Positions 43,214 to 52,801 are shown, counted from the first letter of the stretch. The stretch is 64,000 bases of DNA from Metapseudomonas resinovorans DSM 21078 (GCF_000423545.1 NZ_AUIE01000023.1:1-64000); one strand, 5' to 3'. Program-made: numbers and translations. The notes: generated from the letters alone by a model not told the origin.

Positions 43214-43240
43214 CGCCCAGCGCATGGCTGGGCGCTTTCT
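43214..43240 (+). terminator. Hairpin between fecR and fecA
   Basis: CGCCCAGC (43214-43221) pairs with GCTGGGCG (43227-43234), followed by CTTTCT. It separates fecIR from fecA, as in other fec loci where fecA has its own FecI-dependent promoter. Confidence 0.6.
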
Positions 43241-43257
43241 TTCAGGACCGGACGAAC

Positions 43258-45717
43258 GTGAATAACGAAGTACAGCACCACGCGGTATCGCCAGCCTCCT
43301 CTCGCAAGCCCCTTCGTAGCCAACCCTGGCTGTCCCTGAGCCTGGCGGTGGCCTTGGCGGTGGGCAGCCTCGGCGCCGCGGCCTCCGAGCGCAAGGAAGT
43401 ACACATCCCGGCCCAGTCCCTGGCTGGTGCCCTTGGTCAGCTTGGCCAGCAGACCTCGCTGCAGCTCTTCTTCAGTCCCGATCTGGTGGCCGACAAGGCG
43501 GCCCCGGCTGTCGACGGCACCCTGTTGCCGGAAGAGGTCCTCGCTGCGTTGCTGGCCGGCAGCGGCCTGACCTTCGACCTGGCGGACGGCACCGCCATCC
43601 TGCGCCGGGTTTCCAGCGAAGAAGGCGCCTCGGCCATGGAACTCCCGGCGTCCAGCATCAGCGTCGTCGGTGACTGGCTGGGTACGGCCGAGGATGCCGT
43701 GGTACAGAACCACCCCGGCGCCCGCACCGTGGTGCGCCGTGAAGCCATGATCGAGAAGGGCGCGATGAACGTGCGCGACGCCTTGCGTTCGGTCCCCGGC
43801 GTCCAGGTGCAGGAGTCCAACGGCACCGGCGGTAGCGACATCGCCCTGAATTTCGGCGTGCGTGGCCTCACCTCGCGCCTGTCGCCCCGTTCCACCGTGC
43901 TGATCGACGGCGTCCCGGCAGCCTTCGCCCCCTATGGCCAGCCGCAGCTGTCCATGGCGCCCATCTCCCTGGGCAACCTCGACAGCATCGATGTGGTACG
44001 CGGTGCCGGCTCCGTGCGCTATGGCCCGCAGAACGTCGGTGGCGTAATCAACTTCGTCACCCGCGCCATCCCGGAGAAATTCTCCGGCGATGTGTCCACC
44101 ACCATGGAAGACACCGCCCACGGTGGTTGGAAATACCTCAACAGCGCCTTCATCGGCGGCACTGCCGACAACGGCATCGGCGCCGCGTTGCTCTACTCGG
44201 GCGTCAATGGCGACGGCTACCGCGACAGCAACAACGGCAACGATATCGACGACGTCATGCTCAAGACCCACTGGGCGCCCACCGAGCAGGACGATATCTC
44301 GCTGAACTTCCACTACTACGACGCCACGGCCGACATGCCCGGCGGCCTGACCCAGGCGCAGTACGACGACAATCCCTTCCAGTCCGACCGCGACTGGGAC
44401 AACTTCAGCGGCCGCCGCAAGGACGTCTCGCTGAAGTACCTGCGCCAAGTGGATGACGTTACCCAGGTCGAGGTGCTGACCTACTACAGCGACAGCTTCC
44501 GGGGCAGCAACCTCGCCAGCCGCGACCAGGCTTTCCTCAGTTCCTTCCCGCGCAGCTACTACACCTACGGTTTCGAGCCGCGCGTTTCGCGCATCTTCTT
44601 CGCCGGCGACAGCACCCATGAAGTGGGCGTCGGTTACCGCTACCTGAAGGAAGCCATGCACGAAGAGACCAGTCGGGTGCAGCTGGTGAACAACGTTCCG
44701 ACGCCGACCACCGGTCCGTCGGCGGATGGCCATGTCTATCAGGACCGCACCGGCGGCACCGAGGCCAACGCCTTCTACCTCGACGACAAGATCGATGTCG
44801 GCAACTGGACCATCACCCCCGGCGTCCGCTTCGAAAGCATCAACACCGACTGGCATGACCGCCCGGTGCGCGGCACCAACGGCCTGCCAGTGCAGGAGAA
44901 GAACCGCAGCAAGGACTACAACGAGCCGCTGCCGGCCATCAGCGTCATGTACCACCTCTCCGACGCCTGGAAGCTGTTCGCCAACTACGAAACCTCCTTC
45001 GGCAGCCTGCAGTACTTCCAGATCGGCCAGGGCGGCATCGGTGATAACACGGCCAACGGCCTGGAGCCGGAGAAGGCCAAGACCTACGAAGTGGGCACGC
45101 GTTACAACGGCGATACCTGGGGCGGCGAAGCGACGCTGTTCTACATCGACTTCGACCATGAACTGCAGTACATCAGCAACGACGTGGGCTGGACCAACCT
45201 GGGCGCCACCAAGCACCAGGGCCTGGAACTGTCGGGCCACTACAACCTGGACGAAATTCTCGCCGGCCTGAGCCTGACCGGTACCTACACCTTCACCCGT
45301 GCCACCTACGAGGGCGACATCCCGGGCTTCGAAACCCGCGACCTGCCGTTCTACTCGCGCCATGTGGCCAACGTCGGGTTGCGTTATCAGGTCGAGCGCT
45401 GGACCTACAACTTCGATGGCTACGCCCAGTCCGGCCAGCGCGCACCGGGCACCGGTATCGACTCCAATGGGAACTTCACCGGCGACTACATCACCGAGCC
45501 GACCGCCGACGGCCAGTTCGGTGACATTCCCGGCTACGTGACCTGGAACCTGCGCGGCGCTTATGACTTCGGTGAGCAGCTGTCCAATCTGAAGCTGGGG
45601 GTAGGTGTGAAGAACATCTTCGACAAGCAGTACTTCACCCGCTCCAGCGACAACAACGCAGGCATCTACGTCGGCCAGCCGCGTACCTGGTACGTGCAGG
45701 CCAGCGTGGGGTTCTAA
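43258..45717 (+). CDS. fecA: TonB-dependent ferric citrate receptor with signalling domain
   Basis: 819 residues, GTG start at 43258. Signal peptide ends near 'AVGSLGAAASE'. Residues ~47-125 form the STN signalling domain ('HIPAQSLAGALGQLGQQTSLQLFF'), followed by plug and 22-strand barrel. Strong FecA identity: 'VVGDWLG', 'FAPYGQPQLSMAPISLGNLD', 'VVRGAGSVRYGPQNVGGVINF', 'DADMPGGL'-type loop and the end 'GIYVGQPRTWYVQASVGF'. It imports ferric dicitrate using TonB energy and signals through FecR to FecI. Confidence 0.93.
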   Translation: MNNEVQHHAVSPASSRKPLRSQPWLSLSLAVALAVGSLGAAASERKEVHIPAQSLAGALGQLGQQTSLQLFFSPDLVADKAAPAVDGTLLPEEVLAALLAGSGLTFDLADGTAILRRVSSEEGASAMELPASSISVVGDWLGTAEDAVVQNHPGARTVVRREAMIEKGAMNVRDALRSVPGVQVQESNGTGGSDIALNFGVRGLTSRLSPRSTVLIDGVPAAFAPYGQPQLSMAPISLGNLDSIDVVRGAGSVRYGPQNVGGVINFVTRAIPEKFSGDVSTTMEDTAHGGWKYLNSAFIGGTADNGIGAALLYSGVNGDGYRDSNNGNDIDDVMLKTHWAPTEQDDISLNFHYYDATADMPGGLTQAQYDDNPFQSDRDWDNFSGRRKDVSLKYLRQVDDVTQVEVLTYYSDSFRGSNLASRDQAFLSSFPRSYYTYGFEPRVSRIFFAGDSTHEVGVGYRYLKEAMHEETSRVQLVNNVPTPTTGPSADGHVYQDRTGGTEANAFYLDDKIDVGNWTITPGVRFESINTDWHDRPVRGTNGLPVQEKNRSKDYNEPLPAISVMYHLSDAWKLFANYETSFGSLQYFQIGQGGIGDNTANGLEPEKAKTYEVGTRYNGDTWGGEATLFYIDFDHELQYISNDVGWTNLGATKHQGLELSGHYNLDEILAGLSLTGTYTFTRATYEGDIPGFETRDLPFYSRHVANVGLRYQVERWTYNFDGYAQSGQRAPGTGIDSNGNFTGDYITEPTADGQFGDIPGYVTWNLRGAYDFGEQLSNLKLGVGVKNIFDKQYFTRSSDNNAGIYVGQPRTWYVQASVGF

Positions 45718-45744
45718 CGCCCGGGCTGCTGACTGACCTTGGTT

Positions 45745-45762
45745 GGTGGGCTGAAGCCCACC
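45745..45762 (+). repeat. Short hairpin after fecA, part of the REP-like region
   Basis: GGTGGGC (45745-45751) and GCCCACC (45756-45762) pair around TGAA. This hairpin type often accompanies REP-like sequences in pseudomonads. It lies 28 bases after fecA and may stabilise the 3' end of its mRNA. Confidence 0.55.
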
Positions 45763-45778
45763 CTACGAATCGGCAGTC

Positions 45779-46070
45779 GTAGGATGCGGTAGAGCGAAGC
45801 GAAACCCATCAGAGGCGCGGTGCCCGGCGGACCGATGAAGCCCAGCCCACCCGAATCAGCAGCCGTAGGATGCGGTAGAGCGAAGCGAAACCCATCAGAG
45901 GCGCGGCGCCCGGCGGACCGGTGAAGCCCAGCCCACCCGAACCGGCAGCCGTAGGATGCGGTAGAGCGAAGCGAAACCCATCAGAGGCGCGGTGTCCGAT
46001 GGACCGGTGAAGCCCGGTCCCCCCGAATCGGCAGTCGTAGGATGCGGTAGAGCGAAGCGAAACCCATCAG
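45779..46070. repeat. Tandem array, four copies of an 86-bp unit
   Basis: Units begin at 45779, 45865, 45951 and 46037, exactly 86 bases apart; the fourth is cut after about 34 bases. Each starts GTAGGATGCGGTAGAGCGAA and continues with GCGAAACCCATCAG. Units differ by a few bases only. The unit length is not a multiple of three and no protein is encoded. The core is related to the repeats at 56265-56705. Confidence 0.92.
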
Positions 46071-46085
46071 GGGCTACCCCAACTT

Positions 46086-46229
46086 TCACTCCCAATCATC
46101 CGGCTTCTTGTCCTTGCTCGGTGCCTTGTCGCTGATGCGTTTCACGTCTGCTGCCGGCACCTGTTCCGGTGGTTGGCTGGGCCCCTGTGGCCTGGGGGCG
46201 GGTGTGCGGACATTCGGATCGCTGCTCAT
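46086..46229 (-). CDS. Small hypothetical protein (47 aa)
   Basis: The ATG at 46229 has GGAGA about eight bases upstream; a longer frame exists but lacks a ribosome site. The product is polar and Pro-rich ('RTPAPRPQGPSQPPEQVPAAD') with a Lys/Asp C-terminus, so probably disordered. Function unknown. Confidence 0.5.
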   Translation of the reverse strand: MSSDPNVRTPAPRPQGPSQPPEQVPAADVKRISDKAPSKDKKPDDWE

Positions 46230-46372
46230 CGGGGGTCTCTCCGGTTTGCGCCTTCCCCCTGAGCCCAGCACAACGGCGAAGGATGCGCTGGCCGTCGGTC
46301 GCCTCGGGTATCGGTGAATGGCGCGATGGTGGAATCTAGGTCCAGACCACTTGGCAAGCGGGAGGCTGGGCC

Positions 46373-47857
46373 ATGAGCAGCAACGTCGACCTGAACCAGC
46401 GACCGCCCTACGACCAGGTGATCCAGGACATCGCCGACTATGTACTGGATTACCGCGTGGAGTCGGCGGAGGCGCTGGATACCGCGCGCAACTGCCTGAT
46501 GGATAGCCTTGGCTGTGCGCTGCTGGCCTTGCGCTTCCCCGAGTGCACCAAACTGCTCGGCCCGCTGGTGGAGGGCACCCAGGTGCCCCAGGGATCGCGG
46601 GTGCCGGGCACCTCTTATCGGTTGGACCCGGTGAAGGCCGCCTGGGACCTCGGCGCCATGATCCGCTGGCTGGACTTCAACGACACCTGGCTGGCGGCGG
46701 AGTGGGCGCATCCCTCGGACAACCTCGGCGGCATCCTCGCCGTTGCCGACCATCTGTCCCAGCGTCGTGTGGCGCGTGGCGAGCCGCCGCTGAGCATGCG
46801 CCTGGTGCTTGAAGCGATGGTCAAGGCCCATGAAATACAGGGCGTCATGGCCCTGGAGAATTCCTTCAATCGCGTCGGCCTGGACCATGTGGTGCTGGTC
46901 AAACTGGCCTCCACCGCAGTGTGCGCCTGGCTGATGGGAGCGACCCGTGAGCAACTGCTCTCGGCCATTTCCCACGCCCTGGTGGATGGCCAGGCCCTAC
47001 GCACCTACCGCCATTCGCCGAACGCCGGCTCGCGCAAATCCTGGGCGGCGGGAGATGCCACCAGCCGGGGCGTGCGCCTGGCGGATATCGCCCTGCGCGG
47101 CGAGATGGGCGTTCCCGGTGTGCTGGGGGCGCCCCAATGGGGCTTTTACGACGTGTCCTTCAGCCACACCAACAAGGACCTGGCGACCAAACCCTCGGCA
47201 CAGCACCGTTTCAGCCTGCCCCAGCCCTTCGGCAGCTATGTGATGGAAAACATCCTGTTCAAGGTGAGCTACCCGGCGGAGTTCCATGGGCAGACGGCCT
47301 GCGAGGCAGCGGTGCGCCTGCATCCGCTGGTACGCAACCGCGTCACCGAAATCGATCGTATCGTCATCAATACCCAGGAGTCGGCCATCCGCATCATCGC
47401 CAAGGAGGGTGCCCTGGCCAATGCCGCCGACCGCGATCACTGCCTGCAATACATGACAGCGGTCGCCCTGGCCTTCGGCGACCTGACCGCCGAGCACTAT
47501 GAAGACGGATTCCATCAGGCCCACCCGATCATCGACCGCCTGCGCGAACGCATGGAGGTGATCGAGGACCCGCGCTACAGCCGCGAATATCTGGAACCCG
47601 ACAAGCGCTCCATCGCCAATGCCGTGCAGGTGTTCTACAAGGATGGCCGCAGCACGGAGAAGGTAGAAGTTGAGTACCCCATCGGCCACCGCCGGCGGCG
47701 CAGCGAAGGGATGCCCTTGCTGGAAGAGAAGTTCAAAGCCAGCCTGGCGACCCGCTTCGCGCCCCAGCGTTGCGCCGGGGTCCTCGCCCAGTGCAAGGAC
47801 CAGGCCGCGCTCGAGGCGATGCCGGTGGAGCAATTCGTGGAGTTGTTCGTGATCTGA
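46373..47857 (+). CDS. prpD: 2-methylcitrate dehydratase, PrpD
   Basis: 494 residues, MmgE/PrpD family. Features: '[28 protein letters not shown]', '[26 protein letters not shown]', 'SNAVDG'-equivalent '[15 protein letters not shown]', and '[17 protein letters not shown]'. PrpD removes water from 2-methylcitrate in the methylcitrate cycle for propionyl-CoA use. The usual partners (prpB, prpC, acnD, prpF) are not in the window, so this is a stand-alone copy; it could be a paralogue acting on another citrate-like acid. Confidence 0.92.
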   Translation: MSSNVDLNQRPPYDQVIQDIADYVLDYRVESAEALDTARNCLMDSLGCALLALRFPECTKLLGPLVEGTQVPQGSRVPGTSYRLDPVKAAWDLGAMIRWLDFNDTWLAAEWAHPSDNLGGILAVADHLSQRRVARGEPPLSMRLVLEAMVKAHEIQGVMALENSFNRVGLDHVVLVKLASTAVCAWLMGATREQLLSAISHALVDGQALRTYRHSPNAGSRKSWAAGDATSRGVRLADIALRGEMGVPGVLGAPQWGFYDVSFSHTNKDLATKPSAQHRFSLPQPFGSYVMENILFKVSYPAEFHGQTACEAAVRLHPLVRNRVTEIDRIVINTQESAIRIIAKEGALANAADRDHCLQYMTAVALAFGDLTAEHYEDGFHQAHPIIDRLRERMEVIEDPRYSREYLEPDKRSIANAVQVFYKDGRSTEKVEVEYPIGHRRRRSEGMPLLEEKFKASLATRFAPQRCAGVLAQCKDQAALEAMPVEQFVELFVI

Positions 47858-47898
47858 GGCGGGAATGGGACCGGCGCGATTGGCCGGCCCCGGAGCGA

Positions 47899-48225
47899 TC
47901 AGTCGTCGTAATGGTTCCGCCCGCGACAGACCTTTTCCTTGTCGAATACTTCGCGCGAGGCGCTGATGCGGACCCGGCAGGCGCCGTCGCGGTAGTCGCG
48001 GTGCCAGTCACCGCGTCGCCAGGTCTTGCCACGACCGTTCGGACAACGGATGACTTTCCTGAAATAACCGCGGTCGGTGATTTCCTTTACCCGGCAGGGG
48101 CCATCGCGATACTGCTCGACCCTGCCGTCGTCCCTGTCCCATCTGTGGTCGGCCTGGGCACTTTGCACAGTGCCGGCAAGGGCTGCGACCAGAACAAACA
48201 CACCCACGAACGGGCCTGTTTTCAT
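47899..48225 (-). CDS. Small secreted basic protein (108 aa)
   Basis: The ATG at 48225 follows GAGGTAATGAA. Signal peptide 'MKTGPFVGVFVLVAALAGTVQSAQA', then a mature part rich in Arg and Asp with two similar Cys segments: 'GPCRVKEITDRGYFRKVIRCP' and 'GACRVRISASREVFDKEKVCR'. Four Cys suggest two disulfides in the periplasm. Function unknown; it converges on prpD. Confidence 0.65.
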   Translation of the reverse strand: MKTGPFVGVFVLVAALAGTVQSAQADHRWDRDDGRVEQYRDGPCRVKEITDRGYFRKVIRCPNGRGKTWRRGDWHRDYRDGACRVRISASREVFDKEKVCRGRNHYDD

Positions 48226-48424
48226 TTCATTACCTCGATTCCGATACGGCTGGAGTTGGCCAGTGCCCACGCGCTCATCGCGATGCTCGACCTGGCGACG
48301 CTTAAGACCGCGCGGCGGCATTTTTGCTCCGTGGTGCAGCGTGTCCGACAACGGGACGGGGGAGGGACGGGGTACCTATACTCAAAGAACCTGGGCCGAA
48401 AGGCACACGGGTGGGCGAATCCTC

Positions 48425-49519
48425 ATGAGCGCTGCGCAAGTTTCCCTTGGAATCCGAGTGGAGCAGGTGCCCGGCAGGCTCCTCGGAACTCCGGGTACGC
48501 TGCTTTCGATGCTGATCGTCATCCTTGCGCTGACGGTCGGCGGGTGCGCGTCGAAACCCGAACCACCTCCCGTGCTGGTATCCCAGGCCACCTGGAACCG
48601 GGTGGACAGGGATATCGCCGCCGCTTCCCTGGCGGCCACCAGCCAGGCTCGCCGCTATGCCGAGCAATCCATGGAACGCTGGATGGACCTGGTCTACCGG
48701 CAAACCGATAGCGAATTCCTCCCCTGGTTCTCCAGTTTCTGGACCCGCAAGTGGCTGAGCATGAAGGTGGGCTGGTATCGCCTGAGTTCCGACGGCAAGC
48801 GCGAGGAAACGGTGAACCGGCTGGCCGCCTACCTGCAGGAGGAATATGACGAACAGGTGCTGGAACCGGTTTCCCGGGAGCTCGATCCGGACGACATCAT
48901 GGAGCAGGCCACGCGAACCTACATCCAGCAGCTCGATGAGCGCCTGCAGGTTATTCCCCAGCGTTTCGGCGTGCCCGGCGATCAGTTCGCCCTGCATTTG
49001 CAGAAGATCCCAGCCATCGAGTTGCCGCCACCGGGCCATAGCGCATCCCTCTACCAGGTGCTGAAGGCTGACCCGCTGGAGGAACTGCCCGCTTATTCCT
49101 CGCTCATGGAGCGGATTCGCAATGCGCCGGGTGGCGCCGGGGCCTGGGCCACCGATGACGGCCTGTCGCGCATCACCCGGGACACCAGCCAGCAACTGGA
49201 ATCGGAACTGGCGACCAGCGGTGCCGCCAGTTTCGCCACCAGCTTCATGGGGCGCGTGGCTGGCCCGGTGTTGTCCCTCGGCTTCACCGGCATCAGCGCG
49301 ATGCTCAATGAAGAAGGGCGGACTGACCGTGAAGCGACCTTGCGCAAGAGCCTCAACCAAGCCTTCGACGAGGAGTGGCTGGAGCTGATGCGCAACCCGG
49401 AAGTAGGTGTTATGGCCGGGGTGATCCACCTGTCCGGGCAGGTGGAAAACAGCCTGACGCAGACCAGGACCCAGCCCATCCAGTTCCAGCCGCTGCCGCG
49501 AGTGATTCCTGCCGAATAA
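48425..49519 (+). CDS. Putative lipoprotein (364 aa)
   Basis: An N-terminal hydrophobic segment 'MLIVILALTVGGCASK' ends in a lipobox with Cys. The start may be ATG 48425 or, giving a shorter signal, ATG 48510. The mature protein is helical and acidic ('MERWMDLVYRQTDSEFLPWFSSFWTRKWL', 'YLQEEYDEQVLEPVSRELD'), with a Gly/Ala-rich segment near residue 280 ('GAASFATSFMGRVAGPVLSLGFTG') that could be membrane-associated. No family recognised. Confidence 0.65.
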   Translation: MSAAQVSLGIRVEQVPGRLLGTPGTLLSMLIVILALTVGGCASKPEPPPVLVSQATWNRVDRDIAAASLAATSQARRYAEQSMERWMDLVYRQTDSEFLPWFSSFWTRKWLSMKVGWYRLSSDGKREETVNRLAAYLQEEYDEQVLEPVSRELDPDDIMEQATRTYIQQLDERLQVIPQRFGVPGDQFALHLQKIPAIELPPPGHSASLYQVLKADPLEELPAYSSLMERIRNAPGGAGAWATDDGLSRITRDTSQQLESELATSGAASFATSFMGRVAGPVLSLGFTGISAMLNEEGRTDREATLRKSLNQAFDEEWLELMRNPEVGVMAGVIHLSGQVENSLTQTRTQPIQFQPLPRVIPAE

Positions 49520-49560
49520 TCCGCCGTGGGCCTCGCAGCTTCCTCGCCGGCCTGACAGGC

Positions 49561-49600
49561 CTGTCATGAAATGCGAAGCGCCTGACGCCCTATGAGAAGC
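49561..49600 (+). promoter_or_regulatory. Conserved promoter element, copy A
   Basis: This 40-base element matches 57920-57959 at 37 positions; the first 27 bases (starting CTGTCATGAAATGCG) are identical. It ends 78 bases before the quinone oxidoreductase start. The outer parts TGTCA and TGACG form a loose inverted pair 16 bases apart. It is a likely binding site for a shared regulator, most simply the AraC protein at 56664-57677. Confidence 0.75.
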
Positions 49601-49678
49601 AGCCAATAGGGGGGATGCCTAGAGTCCAATCCATGGGTCCGTGACCCGCCTACAAGAATTGAGATTGGAGAATAAGGC

Positions 49679-50659
49679 ATGGCCAAAGCCGTTCGTTTCT
49701 ATGAGACCGGGGGTCCGGAAGTACTTCGCTACGAAGAGGTCGAGGTCGCTGACCCGGGCCCCGGTGAAGTCCGTATCCGGCACGTTGCCGTAGGGTTGAA
49801 CTACGCCGACACCTATTTCCGCAATGGCACCTATCCCATTCCGCTGCCCAACGGCATCGGCGTGGAAGCCGCCGGCGTGGTGGTGGCAGTGGGCGAGGGC
49901 GTGAGCAACGTCGCCCTGGGGGATCGCGTGACCTACACCGGCTTCCTCAACACCCTCGGGGCTTACAGCACCGAGCGTCTGGTGTCGGCGGCGCCGCTGA
50001 TCAAGCTGCCCGAAACCATCGCCTTCGAGACGGCTGCCGCCATGACCATGCGCGGCCTCACGTCGGCCTACCTGATGCGTCGCATCCACGACTTCAAGGA
50101 AGGCGACAGCATCCTCCTGCACGCTGCCGCTGGCGGTGTGGGGCTGATCGTTTCGCAATGGGCCAAGCTGCTCGGCCTGACCGTGATCGGTACGGTGTCC
50201 ACCGAAGCCAAGGCGGAAGTCGCCCGGGCCCACGGCTGCGACCACGTGATCAACTACAGCGACGAAGACATCGCCAAGCGCGTACGTGAGCTGACGGGCG
50301 GGCGCGGTGTCGATGTGGTCTTCGACAGCGTGGGCAAGAACACCTTCAACGCCTCCCTGGATTCGCTCAAGCGTCGCGGCCTTCTGGTGTGCGTCGGCAC
50401 CGCCTCCGGCCCGATTCCGGCCTTCGACCCGGTGCTGCTGGCCATGAAGGGCTCACTGTTCATCACCCGGCCGGCGCTGGCCGACTACATCGCCGATCCG
50501 GCTGAGAAGGCCGATCTGGTGGGCGAGCTGTTCGACCACGTCGGCAACGGCCGCATCAACATCGACATCAACCAGCATTACGCGCTGGAAGATGCGGTCC
50601 AGGCCCATCGGGACCTGGAGTCGCGCAAGACCACCGGTTCGTCCATTTTCGTCATCTGA
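49679..50659 (+). CDS. Zinc-independent quinone oxidoreductase (MDR family)
   Basis: 326 residues, NADPH:quinone reductase type (Qor/zeta-crystallin). 'GLNYADTYFRNGTYPIPLPNGIGVEAAGVV' lacks zinc ligands, and 'LLHAAAGGVGLIVSQWAKLLG' binds NADPH. ATG 49679 follows TTGGAGAATAAGG. It is the first gene of a seven-gene run; the next start is 11 bases away. Within a pathway it could reduce an enone or quinone intermediate. Confidence 0.9.
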   Translation: MAKAVRFYETGGPEVLRYEEVEVADPGPGEVRIRHVAVGLNYADTYFRNGTYPIPLPNGIGVEAAGVVVAVGEGVSNVALGDRVTYTGFLNTLGAYSTERLVSAAPLIKLPETIAFETAAAMTMRGLTSAYLMRRIHDFKEGDSILLHAAAGGVGLIVSQWAKLLGLTVIGTVSTEAKAEVARAHGCDHVINYSDEDIAKRVRELTGGRGVDVVFDSVGKNTFNASLDSLKRRGLLVCVGTASGPIPAFDPVLLAMKGSLFITRPALADYIADPAEKADLVGELFDHVGNGRINIDINQHYALEDAVQAHRDLESRKTTGSSIFVI

Positions 50660-50670
50660 GGCCGCTGACC

Positions 50671-51519
50671 ATGAAAGTCGAGCAACTCACCTGCGCCATC
50701 GGTGCCGAGATCAGCGGTGTGAACCTGGGTCATGCGTCCCGCGACGACGGCCTGTTCGCCGAGATCAAGGCGCTGCTGCTCCAGCACAAAGTGCTGTTCC
50801 TGCGCGACCAGGACATCAGCCGCGCCGAGCATGTGGCCTTCGCCCGTCGCTTCGGCGAGCTGGAGGACCACCCGGTGGCCGGTAGCGACCCGGAGCATCC
50901 CGGCCTGGTGCGCATCTACAAGACCCCCGACAAGCCCAACGACCGCTACGAGAACTCCTGGCACACCGACGCCACCTGGCGCGACGCACCGCCCATGGGC
51001 AGCGTGCTGCGCTGCGTGGAGTGCCCGCCAGTGGGCGGCGACACCATGTGGGCGAACATGGCGCTGGCCTACGAGAAGCTTCCTGAGGATGTGAAACAGC
51101 GCATCGAGGGCTTGCGCGCCCGCCACAGCATCGAGGCCAGTTTCGGTGCGGCCATGCCCGCTGAAAAGCGTCTGGCCCTCAAGACCATGTACCCGGATGC
51201 CGAACACCCGGTGGTGCGCACCCATCCTGAAACCGGCGAGAAGGTGCTGTTCGTCAACGCCTTCGCCACGCACTTCACCAACTTCCATACGCCGGAACAT
51301 GTCCGCTACGGCCAGGACTTCAGCATGGGCGGCAGCGACCTGCTGCGCTACCTGGTCAGCCAGGCCTACATCCCGGAGTACCAGGTGCGCTGGCGCTGGA
51401 AGAAGAACAGCGTGGCCATCTGGGACAACCGCTCCACCCAGCATTACGCGGTGATGGATTACCCGCCCTGCGTTCGCAAGATGGAACGTGCCGGGATCAT
51501 CGGCGACACGCCTTACTGA
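50671..51519 (+). CDS. TauD/TfdA family Fe(II)/2-oxoglutarate dioxygenase
   Basis: 282 residues. Iron ligands are H-x-D in 'NSWHTDATWRDAPP' and the distal His in 'RSTQHYAVMDY', with the 2-oxoglutarate Arg in 'CVRKMERAGI'. Members hydroxylate next to a leaving group in taurine, alkyl sulfates or aryloxy acids. With a YeiH-type exporter in the operon a sulfonate or sulfate ester is a reasonable guess for the substrate. Translation is coupled loosely to the quinone oxidoreductase gene. Confidence 0.9.
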   Translation: MKVEQLTCAIGAEISGVNLGHASRDDGLFAEIKALLLQHKVLFLRDQDISRAEHVAFARRFGELEDHPVAGSDPEHPGLVRIYKTPDKPNDRYENSWHTDATWRDAPPMGSVLRCVECPPVGGDTMWANMALAYEKLPEDVKQRIEGLRARHSIEASFGAAMPAEKRLALKTMYPDAEHPVVRTHPETGEKVLFVNAFATHFTNFHTPEHVRYGQDFSMGGSDLLRYLVSQAYIPEYQVRWRWKKNSVAIWDNRSTQHYAVMDYPPCVRKMERAGIIGDTPY

Positions 51520-51588
51520 CCACCGATCCGCCCGGCCGGACATCACCCGGCCGGGACTACTGAACAAGAACATACCGAGGACATTCCC

Positions 51589-52641
51589 ATGCAATTCTTC
51601 GACGATTCCCTGCACCCGGAAAATATGGAAAAGGTGGTCATCACCGTGGCGCCCTATGGCCCCGAGTGGATGCCGGCGGATTTCCCGGAAGACATCCCGG
51701 TGACCATGGACGAACAGGTCCAGAAGGCCGTGGACTGCTATGAAGCGGGCGCCACCGTGCTGCACCTGCACGTACGCGAGCTGGATGGCACAGGCTCCAA
51801 GCGCCTGTCGAAGTTCAACGAGCTGATCGCCGGTGTGCGCGAAGCCGTGCCGGACATGATCATCCAGGTGGGCGGTTCCATCTCCTTCGCCCCCGAGGGT
51901 GAAGGCGAGGCGGCCAAGTGGCTGTCCGACGATACCCGCCACATGCTGGCCGAGCTGACGCCGAAGCCCGACCAGGTCACCGTGGCCATCAACACCACCC
52001 AGATGAATATCATGGAGCTGCTCTATCCGGAGTACCTGAAGGGCACCTCCCTGGAGAACCCGGTCTACCAGGCCGCCTACAGTGAGATGACCGTGCCGGC
52101 CGGCCCGGCCTGGGTCGAGGAGCACCTCAAGCGCCTGATGGCCAATGGCATCCAGCCGCACTTCCAGCTCACCGGCATGCATGCCCTGGAAACCCTTGAG
52201 CGCCTGGTGCGCAAGGGCGTCTACAAGGGCCCGCTGAACCTGACCTGGATCGGTATCGGCGGCGGCTTCGACGGCCCCAACCCGTTCAACTTCTTCAACT
52301 TCATCCATCGCGCCCCGAATGGCGGCACCCTCACCGCCGAATCGCTGCTGAAGAACGTGCTGCCGTTCAACACCATGGCCCTGGCCATGGGTCTGCACCC
52401 GCGCGTCGGCATCGAGGACACCATCATCGACCAGCACGGCAAGCGCTTCACCTCGGTGCAGCAGATCCAGCAGACCGTGCGCATCGCCCACGAGCTGGGT
52501 CGCGAAATCGCCAGCGGCAAGGAAGCGCGCGAGATCTACAAGATCGGCGTGGAGTACAAGGACGTGGAAGAAACCCTGCGCATGAACGGCATGGCACCGA
52601 ACCGCCAGCCGGGCCAGAAGCACGTCCCGATGCGTGCCTGA
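51589..52641 (+). CDS. Beta-keto acid cleavage enzyme (BKACE, DUF849)
   Basis: 350 residues. The zinc motif 'TVLHLHVRELDG' and 'GLHPRVGIEDTI' are BKACE signatures. Known members condense a beta-keto acid with acetyl-CoA and release acetoacetate plus a new CoA ester. This one is longer than the ~300 of lysine-fermentation Kce. It implies that the pathway forms a beta-keto acid. CCGAGGAC precedes the start; 69 bases separate it from the dioxygenase gene. Confidence 0.88.
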   Translation: MQFFDDSLHPENMEKVVITVAPYGPEWMPADFPEDIPVTMDEQVQKAVDCYEAGATVLHLHVRELDGTGSKRLSKFNELIAGVREAVPDMIIQVGGSISFAPEGEGEAAKWLSDDTRHMLAELTPKPDQVTVAINTTQMNIMELLYPEYLKGTSLENPVYQAAYSEMTVPAGPAWVEEHLKRLMANGIQPHFQLTGMHALETLERLVRKGVYKGPLNLTWIGIGGGFDGPNPFNFFNFIHRAPNGGTLTAESLLKNVLPFNTMALAMGLHPRVGIEDTIIDQHGKRFTSVQQIQQTVRIAHELGREIASGKEAREIYKIGVEYKDVEETLRMNGMAPNRQPGQKHVPMRA

Positions 52642-52712
52642 CCTGCGTAGACCAAGGGCCGGCCCACAAGGTCGGCCCAGGTGGAGCGGCGATCCGCCGT
52701 TCCGCCAGTTTG

Positions 52713-52758
52713 GTTCAGTAGGAAAAAGCGCCGCGCGAAGGCCGTTTTCCTACTGAAC
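52713..52758 (+). promoter_or_regulatory. 14-bp perfect inverted repeat before the MFS gene
   Basis: GTTCAGTAGGAAAA (52713-52726) and TTTTCCTACTGAAC (52745-52758) are exact complements with an 18-base spacer. It lies in the 160-base gap between the BKACE and MFS genes, the longest gap of the operon. No T-run follows. It could be an operator, an attenuator or a processing hairpin. Confidence 0.6.
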
Positions 52759-52801
52759 TCAGCGTGACAAGAACAACAATACGCACACTCAAGGTAATCC
52801 A

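Noticed and set aside
43171-45363. 730-codon minus-strand ORF
   Set aside because: Antisense shadow of fecA, which has clear family identity.
45779-46070. Possible CRISPR array
   Set aside because: The whole 86-base unit is repeated with no variable spacers, and no cas genes are present.
50578-52623. 681-codon minus-strand ORF
   Set aside because: Antisense shadow of the TauD and BKACE genes.
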